Shown here in pieces: positions 25,351-32,062 of a DNA stretch of 41,045 nucleotides. Source of the stretch: Tateyamaria pelophila (GTDB taxonomy: Bacteria; Pseudomonadota; Alphaproteobacteria; Rhodobacterales; Rhodobacteraceae); NCBI RefSeq assembly GCF_019966495.1, contig NZ_JAIMIA010000035.1, positions 1-41,045 of the forward strand, in the 5' to 3' direction. Made by a program: the position numbers and the translations under genes. The stretch's first letter is position 1. Each line of letters begins with the position of its first letter. The notes beneath the pieces were generated by a model, which saw nothing but the letters and a program-made list of their open reading frames with translations, was not told where the DNA came from and searched no databases.

Positions 25351-25629
25351 TCAGGAGCCCGAAGAAAACAAACCGGTGACGTCGCCCGTGATCGACTTGG
25401 CCGCGCGTGACGCAGACCCGGAGGAAAAAAGCCCCGTTGCGTCCCCGGCCCTTATGTCCGATGCGGTTGGCGCCGAGCCCGACGAAAACAACGCCGTCGC
25501 GTCCCCTGTCAGGCAGTCCGATGCGCTTGCGGTGCTCCCGGATGAAAACATGTCGACACATTCGCCGCCATGCATGGCAGCTGCCTCTGTTACATCGACA
25601 CTTGGGCTATATTTGGCTTGGGCAGTCAT
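25351..25629 (-). CDS. Repeat protein with 20-residue GDxTxLFSSGS units
   Basis: A 92-residue protein: a 21-residue leader (MTAQAKYSPSVDVTEAAAMH and a Gly), then three complete units of exactly 20 residues and a final 11-residue unit. Each unit begins G-(D/E), has L or M-F-S-S-G-S at positions 6-11, and ends with a variable tail; the last unit stops at FSSGS. Two cysteines occur in the first unit only. The ribosome site AAGGA precedes the ATG by nine bases. The FSSGS blocks use different synonymous codons in each unit, so the peptide is conserved and the gene is real. No signal peptide or membrane segment is seen. A multi-core precursor peptide, a repeated docking ligand for the downstream protein, or an assembly scaffold are all possible; none is shown. 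Confidence 0.85.
   Translation of the reverse strand: MTAQAKYSPSVDVTEAAAMHGGECVDMFSSGSTASASDCLTGDATALFSSGSAPTASDIRAGDATGLFSSGSASRAAKSITGDVTGLFSSGS
25354..25566 (-). repeat. Coding tandem repeat, 60-bp period, 3.5 units
   Basis: The DNA of the repeat protein has a strict 60-bp period. The four FSSGS segments read TTTTCATCCGGGAGC, TTTTCGTCGGGCTCG, TTTTCCTCCGGGTCT and TTTTCTTCGGGCTCC. The amino acids are the same, while the third positions of most codons differ and one serine uses AGC, so this is an old duplication under protein-level selection and not recent slippage. Confidence 0.85.
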
Positions 25630-25979
25630 ATTCGGAAGTCCTTTTCATCTCAAAGTTGAAGCGCGTAAAGGATTGCCCGCATAGGACGATCATTCCAAGA
25701 AAAATTCTCGAAAAGCGGGAAAGGCAGTGACTTATTCACATTAAGTACGGGCCGGAAGATTCTGTTGAACTTGCATGATCGTCCGGAAAAGGTGAGACGA
25801 AAATCTTTATCTACAGCGTCGTTGGACGTCGTGTATTTCAAATGGCCCTGTCCGGTTATGCAATTTTAAAGCGAATCACTTGGTCATAATATTCTTAACG
25901 TTGTATTTCCGGTATTGCTCTTGTTGCAGCGTTCAGGATCGTTCACACCGTAAAAGCGCAGGCCGAAAAAGGACACCAA
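25630..25979. promoter_or_regulatory. Divergent intergenic region between repeat protein and xthA
   Basis: A 350-base AT-richer gap that must hold the promoters of both divergent genes. No clear -35/-10 pair was found for either. It contains the 10-bp inverted repeat pair listed separately. No gene, tRNA or riboswitch-like structure was recognised. Confidence 0.4.
25684..25784. repeat. Widely spaced 10-bp inverted repeats upstream of repeat protein
   Basis: GGACGATCAT (25684-25693) and ATGATCGTCC (25775-25784) are perfect inverted copies separated by 81 bases. The nearer copy lies 55 bases upstream of the repeat-protein start, near where its promoter should be. They may be two sites for one regulator, acting by looping. 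Confidence 0.45.
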
Positions 25980-26762
25980 ATGAAGATCGCCACCTTCAAT
26001 ATCAACGGGATCAAAGCACGGATCGACGCGCTGCCCCGCTGGTTGGATGCCGCAAATCCGGATGTTGTTCTGCTGCAGGAAATCAAATCCATCGATGAAA
26101 ACTTTCCGGCCGAGCTTTTCGAAGATCGGGGCTACAACGTCGAAACCCACGGGCAGAAATCATTCAATGGCGTTGCGATCCTGTCGAAACTTCCGTTGGA
26201 AGACGTCACACGGGGCTTGCCCGGCGACGAGAGCGACGATCAGGCCCGCTATATCGAGGCGACGGTGATGGGCGAGGCACAGGCCATTCGGCTGTGCGGG
26301 CTGTACCTTCCCAATGGAAACCCGGTCCCAGGCCCGAAATATGATTACAAACTGGCGTGGATGGAACGCCTGCGCGCCCGCGCCCAAACCCTACTGGACG
26401 AAGAGATGCCGTTTCTGATGACAGGCGATTACAACATCATTCCCCAGGCCGAAGACGCCAAACGCCCCGACGCTTGGCGCGCGGATGCGCTGTTTCGGCC
26501 AGAATCGCGCACCGCCTACCGCCGCTTGCTTAATCTCGGGCTGACCGAAGCGTTTCGTGCGCGTACACACGGACCGGGCCACTATTCGTTCTGGGACTAT
26601 CAGGCCGGGGCCTGGAACCGCGATGACGGCATTCGCATCGATCATTTTCTGCTGAGCCCTGCCTGCGCCGACATGTTGCAAGACTGTCAGATCGACAAAT
26701 CCGTGCGCGGCGATGAAAAGCCATCCGACCACGTGCCGGTCTGGGTCGAACTCGCCGCGTAA
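25980..26762 (+). CDS. xthA: Exodeoxyribonuclease III
   Basis: A 260-residue AP endonuclease/3'-5' exonuclease of base excision repair. Active-site residues are in place: Asn7 (TFNINGIK), Glu34 (LLQEIKS), Tyr109 region (LYLPNG), Asp150 and Asn152 (TGDYNIIP), Asp221 (IRIDHF) and Asp250-His251 (SDHVPVW). Length is typical. It is divergent from the repeat-protein operon and convergent with the HNH gene. AlkA, another base-excision enzyme, is encoded 2 kb away but not in the same operon. Confidence 0.95.
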   Translation: MKIATFNINGIKARIDALPRWLDAANPDVVLLQEIKSIDENFPAELFEDRGYNVETHGQKSFNGVAILSKLPLEDVTRGLPGDESDDQARYIEATVMGEAQAIRLCGLYLPNGNPVPGPKYDYKLAWMERLRARAQTLLDEEMPFLMTGDYNIIPQAEDAKRPDAWRADALFRPESRTAYRRLLNLGLTEAFRARTHGPGHYSFWDYQAGAWNRDDGIRIDHFLLSPACADMLQDCQIDKSVRGDEKPSDHVPVWVELAA

Positions 26763-26821
26763 GCGGTCCAAGGGGTGGCGGGCGGGCGCCTTTGCGCAAG
26801 CAAACAGACCGCTACGACACC

Positions 26822-27406
26822 CTAAGCCTCCAGCACCGCATCCCAGTACAAGAAATCCATCCAGCTGTCGTGCAGGTGGTTCGGCGGAAACTTTCGGCCC
26901 ATGTTGCGCAATTCCTCTGCGCCCGGCTGACGTGGCGGTTTGCGCAACGCCAACCCGGTGCGGTGCAGCGGCTTGGACCCTTTGCGCAGGTTGCACGGGC
27001 TGCAAGCCGCCACGACGTTTTGCCAACTGGTCACGCCGCCGCTGGCCCGCGGCACCACGTGGTCAAAGGTCAAATCGCCTTTTGCCCCGCAGTACTGGCA
27101 GCGAAATTCGTCCCTCAGAAATAAATTAAAGCGCGTGAAGGCCACGCGCTTTTGAGGTTTCACATAGTCTTTCAGCACCACCACCGAAGGTATTCGTATC
27201 TCGGTACTCGGCGAGCGGACCACTTCATCATATTCCGCCACGATATCAACCCGATCAAGCCACGCCGCCTTCACCGCTTCCTGCCAGGGCCAAAGCGACA
27301 AAGGATAGTAGCTCAGCGGCCGATAATCCGCATTCAACACCAATGCCGGGTGTTGTTTCAGCCCTGTCGGTCTGCGTACAAATTCCGTTCTGAAATCGCC
27401 GTCCAT
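26822..27406 (-). CDS. HNH endonuclease
   Basis: A 194-residue protein with a central HNH nuclease domain. A zinc knuckle is formed by Cys103-Cys106 (CQYC) and Cys135-Cys138 (CSPC), with the catalytic core LTFDHVVPRASGG (Asp115-His116) and Asn130 in SWQNVV. The N-terminal 95 residues (ALVLNADYRPLSYYPLSLWPW and on) are characteristic of a widespread stand-alone HNH family of unknown role. The start is taken at ATG 27404-27406; an in-frame start 13 codons upstream at 27445 is possible. Nothing nearby suggests a restriction system or a phage. A good promoter lies about 75 bases upstream. Confidence 0.88.
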   Translation of the reverse strand: MDGDFRTEFVRRPTGLKQHPALVLNADYRPLSYYPLSLWPWQEAVKAAWLDRVDIVAEYDEVVRSPSTEIRIPSVVVLKDYVKPQKRVAFTRFNLFLRDEFRCQYCGAKGDLTFDHVVPRASGGVTSWQNVVAACSPCNLRKGSKPLHRTGLALRKPPRQPGAEELRNMGRKFPPNHLHDSWMDFLYWDAVLEA

Positions 27407-27739
27407 CAAAGTGACCCCATCCTCGCCCGGTTTGCCCTTCGGCACCGAAGCGGGAACCCCGCCCCGATATGTTATTCACGACTATATCTTGTGGAAACCG
27501 TCTGACAAGAGGCCAAAGCACCACGAAATGTCGCATCCTGCTTAAGCGGATTGCCTGACAGTTTTGTGACGTCCGTGGATATCGTGCCTTTGAGCAGTAC
27601 CCGTCTACAAAAGGTCAGGAATACCTCACTGGACCATACGGCAATCTAGGCGCAACACTGAGGGTATCAAGATCAGCAACAAACAAGCCGTTCGAGGCAC
27701 CGGCGAAACCACAGCCACGATTATGAAAGTGACAGCACC
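27407..27739. other. Divergent gap between HNH gene and small peptide frame
   Basis: About 330 bases with one good minus-strand promoter (listed separately) and no other gene that I can support. No clear plus-strand promoter was found for the small downstream frame. Confidence 0.5.
27481..27508 (-). promoter_or_regulatory. Promoter of the HNH endonuclease gene
   Basis: On the minus strand TTGTCA is followed after 16 bases by TATAGT, one of the best sigma-70 matches in the window. Transcription would start near 27474, ahead of both possible HNH starts. Confidence 0.6.
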
Positions 27740-27922
27740 ATGACACATTTCACACGACGCAAAATGCCTTCCCTCGTAAAACCGATCCGTGACTTCGTGC
27801 GCCGCTTGGTCGATGGCCCCGACCCATCCGCGCCTTACAGCTGGGCAGGCACCACAACCTGTTCTGACACCGTGAGCGGTGCAAAATGTCAAAAGACAGA
27901 CGGCTATGCCGGAATTTGCTAA
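27740..27922 (+). CDS. Possible 60-residue peptide with Cys/Thr-rich C-terminus
   Basis: A short frame in the gap between the HNH and esterase genes. The product has a basic, amphipathic N-terminal part (RRKMPSLVKPIRDFVRRLVD), then GPDPSAPYSWAG and a tail with three cysteines among Thr and Ser (TTTCSDTVSGAKC and QKTDGYAGIC). Codons from about residue 12 on look like those of the neighbouring genes. No strong ribosome site precedes the ATG. The layout of helix, short linker and Cys/Thr-rich tail recalls ribosomally made peptide precursors, but no modifying enzyme is encoded nearby. It may simply be a small unknown protein or a chance frame. Confidence 0.4.
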   Translation: MTHFTRRKMPSLVKPIRDFVRRLVDGPDPSAPYSWAGTTTCSDTVSGAKCQKTDGYAGIC

Positions 27923-27949
27923 ACAGCGCAGCGCGTTTCGCGCACTGGC

Positions 27950-28615
27950 CTAAAGCCCAAGTTTATCCCGCATAAACGCGAGCGCCACGCTCAGGCCATC
28001 CGGAGCAATCCCGTGGGCTGTCCCTTTCATCACATGGGCATAGACATCCGTCCAACCCGCTTCCTGCAAGGCCTCAGCCGCTTGTGGCAGCGATTGCGGG
28101 GGCACGACATCGTCGGCGTCGCCATGCACCAACAGCACAGGCGGGCGGCTCACGACCTCGTCGGTCAACACTTCAGGGTTTAGCAAACGACCTGAAAACG
28201 CGACAACGCCGGCCATCGGGTCTTCCCGCCGCGGTGCCACCTGCAGTGCCATCATCGTGCCTTGGGAGAAACCGAACAGAACAACCTGTTCCGGCAGCAC
28301 GTCTTCGTCCACCATCAGTGCGTCCAGAAACGCATTCAGGTCGTCCGCTGCCGCCGTCAAGCCGCGCTCGGCTTCTTCTTCGCTGGAGCCATCAATCCAG
28401 GGGATTGGAAACCACTGAAGTCCCGAAGGCATGCCCGGAATCGATTCAGGCGCATCGGGAGCCACGAATAGCGTGTCCGGCAGGTGTTCTCCGAGCGGTT
28501 CGGCGAGGCCCAGCAAATCCGCGCCATTGGCCCCGTACCCGTGCAGGAACACGACAATGGACCGCAACTCCCCCGATTTCGGCTCCACCCGCCCTGCATT
28601 CAATACCCGTGTCAT
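27950..28615 (-). CDS. Phospholipase/carboxylesterase, alpha/beta hydrolase
   Basis: A 221-residue serine hydrolase of the short carboxylesterase family. The oxyanion region is FLHGYGANG (23-31), the nucleophile Ser117 lies in GFSQG (115-119), Asp168 is in HGDADDVVP and His201 in GTAHGI. Family members hydrolyse esters such as lysophospholipids or acylated proteins; the substrate here is unknown. GAGGGG precedes the ATG at 28613-28615, and the start overlaps the end of alkA by 4 bp, so it is the last gene of a coupled cobK-alkA-esterase operon. Confidence 0.9.
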   Translation of the reverse strand: MTRVLNAGRVEPKSGELRSIVVFLHGYGANGADLLGLAEPLGEHLPDTLFVAPDAPESIPGMPSGLQWFPIPWIDGSSEEEAERGLTAAADDLNAFLDALMVDEDVLPEQVVLFGFSQGTMMALQVAPRREDPMAGVVAFSGRLLNPEVLTDEVVSRPPVLLVHGDADDVVPPQSLPQAAEALQEAGWTDVYAHVMKGTAHGIAPDGLSVALAFMRDKLGL

Positions 28616-29244
28616 ATGATCCCCTCTCGGCCCTTTGCAACGCGGTAGTAGGTGAAGAAGAGACGCGCGGCAACCGCCCGCCACGGGCTCCAGTTTTCCG
28701 ACATCTGCCGCAGCTCTTTTTCCCTGGGACGCGCCGGCAGATCATAGATCAATTTCGCGGCCTCTTGCAGCGCCAGATCACCGGGTGCAAAAACATCGCA
28801 GCGTCCCAGCGCGAACATGGCATAGATCTCGGCCGTCCAGACACCGACGCCTTTGACAGCTGTAAGCATTTTGATTACCTCACCGTCCGGCACGCGCCGC
28901 AATGCCTCATAGTCGATCCCGGCTTCGGCCAGGGCCAGCGCGTAAGCGATCTTTTGACGGCTGAGGCCTGCAGCCCGTAACCCGACTTCACCCGCGGCCA
29001 ACACTGGCCCCGGCGCGATGAGCCCCGCCGCCTCCAGACGCGCCCAAATCGCATTGGCCGACGCAGTACTCACCTGCTGGCCGATGATGGCGTTGAAGAC
29101 TGCGGCAAACCCATCCGGCCTGCGGCGCAGCGGCAAAGGCCCCACCAGATCAATCGCGTGCGCGAGTGCAGGATCTTGGCTTGCAAGCCAATCTGCCCCC
29201 TCCGCAATGTCGGCATCGGTTTCGATCGTGCGTATGCCCGTCAT
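28612..29244 (-). CDS. alkA: DNA-3-methyladenine glycosylase II
   Basis: A 210-residue HhH-GPD DNA glycosylase that removes alkylated bases. FNAIIGQQVST (50-60) is typical of the AlkA core, followed by the helix-hairpin-helix VKGVGVWTAEI (130-140) and the catalytic Asp156 in FAPGDLALQ. It lacks the N-terminal domain of E. coli AlkA (282 residues), as do many short bacterial forms. It overlaps cobK upstream and the esterase downstream by 4 bp each. Confidence 0.9.
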   Translation of the reverse strand: MTGIRTIETDADIAEGADWLASQDPALAHAIDLVGPLPLRRRPDGFAAVFNAIIGQQVSTASANAIWARLEAAGLIAPGPVLAAGEVGLRAAGLSRQKIAYALALAEAGIDYEALRRVPDGEVIKMLTAVKGVGVWTAEIYAMFALGRCDVFAPGDLALQEAAKLIYDLPARPREKELRQMSENWSPWRAVAARLFFTYYRVAKGREGII

Positions 29245-29936
29245 AGGGTTGCGATCCAGTTTTCAACATCTGCAAATGAAGAAAGGTGCGGCCCTTCGGG
29301 CACGTCAGGCTGCCGCAGCAGTAGCGCAGACAGTCCCAACTGTCGGGCCGCCATCAGTTTTGGAAAGCTGCCCGCTCCACCGATATTGCGCGCCAGCACC
29401 ACATCAATGTGCAGGCTCTGAAAGAGGGCCACTTCGTCAGCCACCGAAAATGGTGCCGTGCCAAAGACAAACTGCCCTTGGGCCAGCGGCATGGGCAGAT
29501 CATGCCGCGTCAATTGACGCAGGAATACCGGGCCGTCATGATCTGCCAGAGCGTCCAGACTTCCGCGCCCGGTAGCCGCAAAAACACGCGTCCCCGGGGG
29601 CAAAGTCGCCACGGCTTGCGTCAAGGTATCGACTTCTGTCCAATTGTCGCCGTCTGTCGGCACCCAAGGCGGGCGCCCCACACGTGCGTAAGGCAGGTCC
29701 GGCGCATGTATTTTTGCAGCCCTGCGCGTGGCTTCATCAAAGGCATGGCTGACATCTAGAATCGCGTTCGCATCCGCGAGGTCTGCAAACGTTCCCTGCG
29801 CGAACGCGGTCTTTTCCTGGTCGGTGCCCGGCGCCCAAATCACCACGCCCCGCGCTCCGGCCCGCGCCAGCCATTCAACGGCCCGCACGGTTTCACGCGC
29901 GCCCCCCAAAACTGCAATAAATGGCCCGTTCGTCAT
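29241..29936 (-). CDS. cobK: Precorrin-6A/cobalt-precorrin-6A reductase
   Basis: A 231-residue NADPH-dependent reductase of the cobalamin corrin ring. Family features are IAVLGGARETVRAVEWL at the N-terminus, LDVSHAFDEATRRAA (the DxxHPF-like element), RVGRPPWVP, VFAATGRGSLDAL and the C-terminal LARNIGGAGSFPKLMAARQLGL. The GGAGS loop replaces the more usual NSGG sequence. No other cobalamin gene is in the window; instead it heads an operon with alkA and an esterase through 4-bp overlaps. The assignment is good by pattern, but the context is unusual. Confidence 0.85.
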   Translation of the reverse strand: MTNGPFIAVLGGARETVRAVEWLARAGARGVVIWAPGTDQEKTAFAQGTFADLADANAILDVSHAFDEATRRAAKIHAPDLPYARVGRPPWVPTDGDNWTEVDTLTQAVATLPPGTRVFAATGRGSLDALADHDGPVFLRQLTRHDLPMPLAQGQFVFGTAPFSVADEVALFQSLHIDVVLARNIGGAGSFPKLMAARQLGLSALLLRQPDVPEGPHLSSFADVENWIATL

Positions 29937-30037
29937 GGCGCCACACTAGCCTTCCCGCCCGGCCGCGCAACCATCTGTGCATGCGTCGTGCAATTGTCCC
30001 TCTTGTCGACACCCCGCTTTCGGGTTTACTCAGCGAT

Positions 30038-31273
30038 ATGACAGACGACATGACCCAAATCGATGACACCCGCGCCAAGCGCAATGTGGCCGTTCTGGTG
30101 GCTGCACAAGCCTTCCTAGGCTCGCAGATCACCATGATGTTCGTCGTCGCCGGACTGGCCGGGCAACAGATCACGCCTTTCGCCTGTCTCGCCACGCTGC
30201 CGATCTCGCTGATTGTTTTTGGGTCAATGACAACCGCGCCGTGGTTGTCGAACGTGATGCAGCGCTACGGGCGCAAAACCGGATTCATTCTGGGCGCATG
30301 CGGCGGCCTGATCGGGGCGGCCATCGGGGCCTATGCTTTGTCGGTCGGCAGCTTCTGGCTGTTTCTGGTCGGCAGCTACATGACAGGCATCTACATGTCG
30401 GCCCAGGGGTTCTATCGCTTCGCCGCAGCCGACACGGCCTCCGAGGCGTTCCGTCCCAAGGCCATTTCCTATGTCATGGCGGGCGGGTTGCTCTCGGCGA
30501 TCATAGGGCCGCAGGTTGTCGGTTATGTGACAGGGTCCAGCGCAGACGCCACCGTGGCCCGCTATATCCCGATCTATTTCGTGGCGATGGCCTTCAACGT
30601 GGCGGGCATGCTGTTGTTCCTGCTTCTGGATATCCCCAAACCGCCGCCCCCCTCGGCCACTGACGGCCCGGGACGATCAAAGCGCGAATTGCTTGCCGAT
30701 CCACGTATTCGCGTGGCGGTGATCTGTGCCGCCGTCTCCTATGCCTTGATGAATTTGGTGATGACGTCGACGCCGCTGGCCGTTGTGGGCTGCGGTTTTG
30801 GCGAACCGGACGCGGCCAATGTGGTCACGATCCATGTGTTGGCAATGTTCACGCCGTCATTCTTTACCGGCCACCTAATCACGCGCTTCGGCACGGAAAA
30901 AATCATGGGCCTTGGCTTGGCGATCCTCGGTGTGGCGGGCATTGTCGCTCTGCAAGGCGTTGATTTGATGAACTTCTACGCGGCGCTCTTCCTGTTGGGG
31001 ATTGGCTGGAACTTTGGGTTTATCGGGGCGACCACGATGCTGGCGGGCGCGCATACGCCACAGGAACGCGGGCGGATGCAGGGCATGAACGACCTCATCG
31101 TCTTTGGCGGCGTCACGGTTGCCTCGCTCGCCTCCGGTGGCTTGATGAACTGCATTGGCGGCGATCCGGTCGAAGGCTGGGCAGCGGTGAACATCGCGAT
31201 GGTGCCGTTTCTGGTCTTGGCGGGCGGGTCCCTGATCTGGCTGATTATGCGGCCCAAATCCGCGACAGCTTAG
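30038..31273 (+). CDS. Major facilitator superfamily transporter
   Basis: A 411-residue inner-membrane protein with about twelve hydrophobic segments in two sets of six around a hydrophilic loop near residue 205-225 (PPPPSATDGPGRSKRELL). The loop 2-3 signature is present as NVMQRYGRKTGFILGA, and a related motif occurs in the second half (LITRFGTEKIMGLGL). The substrate is unknown. The start is uncertain: ATG at 30038 and 30050 are both possible and no clear ribosome site is seen. Its stop codon overlaps that of the convergent gene. Confidence 0.87.
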   Translation: MTDDMTQIDDTRAKRNVAVLVAAQAFLGSQITMMFVVAGLAGQQITPFACLATLPISLIVFGSMTTAPWLSNVMQRYGRKTGFILGACGGLIGAAIGAYALSVGSFWLFLVGSYMTGIYMSAQGFYRFAAADTASEAFRPKAISYVMAGGLLSAIIGPQVVGYVTGSSADATVARYIPIYFVAMAFNVAGMLLFLLLDIPKPPPPSATDGPGRSKRELLADPRIRVAVICAAVSYALMNLVMTSTPLAVVGCGFGEPDAANVVTIHVLAMFTPSFFTGHLITRFGTEKIMGLGLAILGVAGIVALQGVDLMNFYAALFLLGIGWNFGFIGATTMLAGAHTPQERGRMQGMNDLIVFGGVTVASLASGGLMNCIGGDPVEGWAAVNIAMVPFLVLAGGSLIWLIMRPKSATA

Positions 31274-32028
31274 CGCCCGGTCAAAACCGCCCAACTCAAT
31301 CGCAAAGGCGTCAGGCCAGCCAAAAGCCGACCATCGCCCACGACACTTGGGTCCCGTGTGACCTGATCCAATACCTTATCGACTCCGATGGCGGGCCACA
31401 GCGCCGGGCGTGCCGATTGGGGTATTCTTGGCCGCCTCAACCGACCTCTGGCACGGCGTGCCAGCGCAGCCACCCCGGCATGCGTTCCGTCAAGCAGGGG
31501 AATGCGCCCGGCTTCGGCCAAGGCAGGCACTGCGCGCAAGAACGCAGCACATGCCGCAGCAAAGGCCACATCACGCACGGCCGCCTCGGCCTCGATCGGT
31601 GCGCCAAGCAACTCGGCCGCCGTCCACATCAAATGCCCCGACGTTTGATCGAGATAGGCATCCATATGGGTCTGAACCTCGAATGCGTCCTTGTAGATAT
31701 CCCACCGACGCGCGGCCACGGCCTCATCCAACCGCGCGGCCTGCGCCGGGCTCAACATGCCCGCCAGCGGCGTCGTGACTTCGTGTTTGCGCACCGCGCC
31801 ACCTGCCCCGATTTCTTCCAGCGCATCACGCCACCATTGCAGGCGCATTTCGGCAATCATCGGCTCTTGGGTGACCCAAGGCGCGCGCGCCACTTCGACG
31901 TTGAACGCATAGAGGGGAAACAGGATATGACGCGCTGCCACAGGGGCGGCCATCACGGTACGAAACCGGTCCGGGTCGCCCTGCTCGACCACACGCGCGC
32001 ATCCTGTGATGTCATCTGGCAGGCTCAT
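31270..32028 (-). CDS. Squalene/phytoene synthase family protein
   Basis: A 252-residue protein with similarity to the trans-isoprenyl-diphosphate synthase head-to-head family. Seen are FPLYAFNVEVARAPW (about 37-51), then MRLQWWRDALEEI (about 61-73) and AYLDQTSGHLMWTAAELLG. The canonical aspartate-rich DxxxD pair is not clear, so catalysis of squalene or phytoene formation is doubtful. Related short proteins such as NDUFAF6 act in assembly of respiratory complex I. No carotenoid or hopanoid genes are nearby. It lies 34 bases after cimA. Confidence 0.75.
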   Translation of the reverse strand: MSLPDDITGCARVVEQGDPDRFRTVMAAPVAARHILFPLYAFNVEVARAPWVTQEPMIAEMRLQWWRDALEEIGAGGAVRKHEVTTPLAGMLSPAQAARLDEAVAARRWDIYKDAFEVQTHMDAYLDQTSGHLMWTAAELLGAPIEAEAAVRDVAFAAACAAFLRAVPALAEAGRIPLLDGTHAGVAALARRARGRLRRPRIPQSARPALWPAIGVDKVLDQVTRDPSVVGDGRLLAGLTPLRLSWAVLTGR

Positions 32029-32062
32029 GTCATTGATCCGCTCGCGGCGTGGGTCTTCGGTG

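Noticed and set aside
25205-25684. Plus-strand frame opposite the repeat protein, itself showing repeats
   Set aside because: The apparent repeats are the mirror of the real ones. The minus-strand gene has a ribosome site, a conserved FSSGS motif with synonymous variation and a partner gene.
26822-27406. HNH gene as part of a restriction or defence island
   Set aside because: No methyltransferase, helicase or phage-like gene lies next to it, and this stand-alone HNH family is widespread in housekeeping regions.
27740-27922. Firm call of a lanthipeptide or lasso peptide
   Set aside because: No LanM, LanBC, lasso cyclase or dedicated transporter is nearby; only composition supports it.
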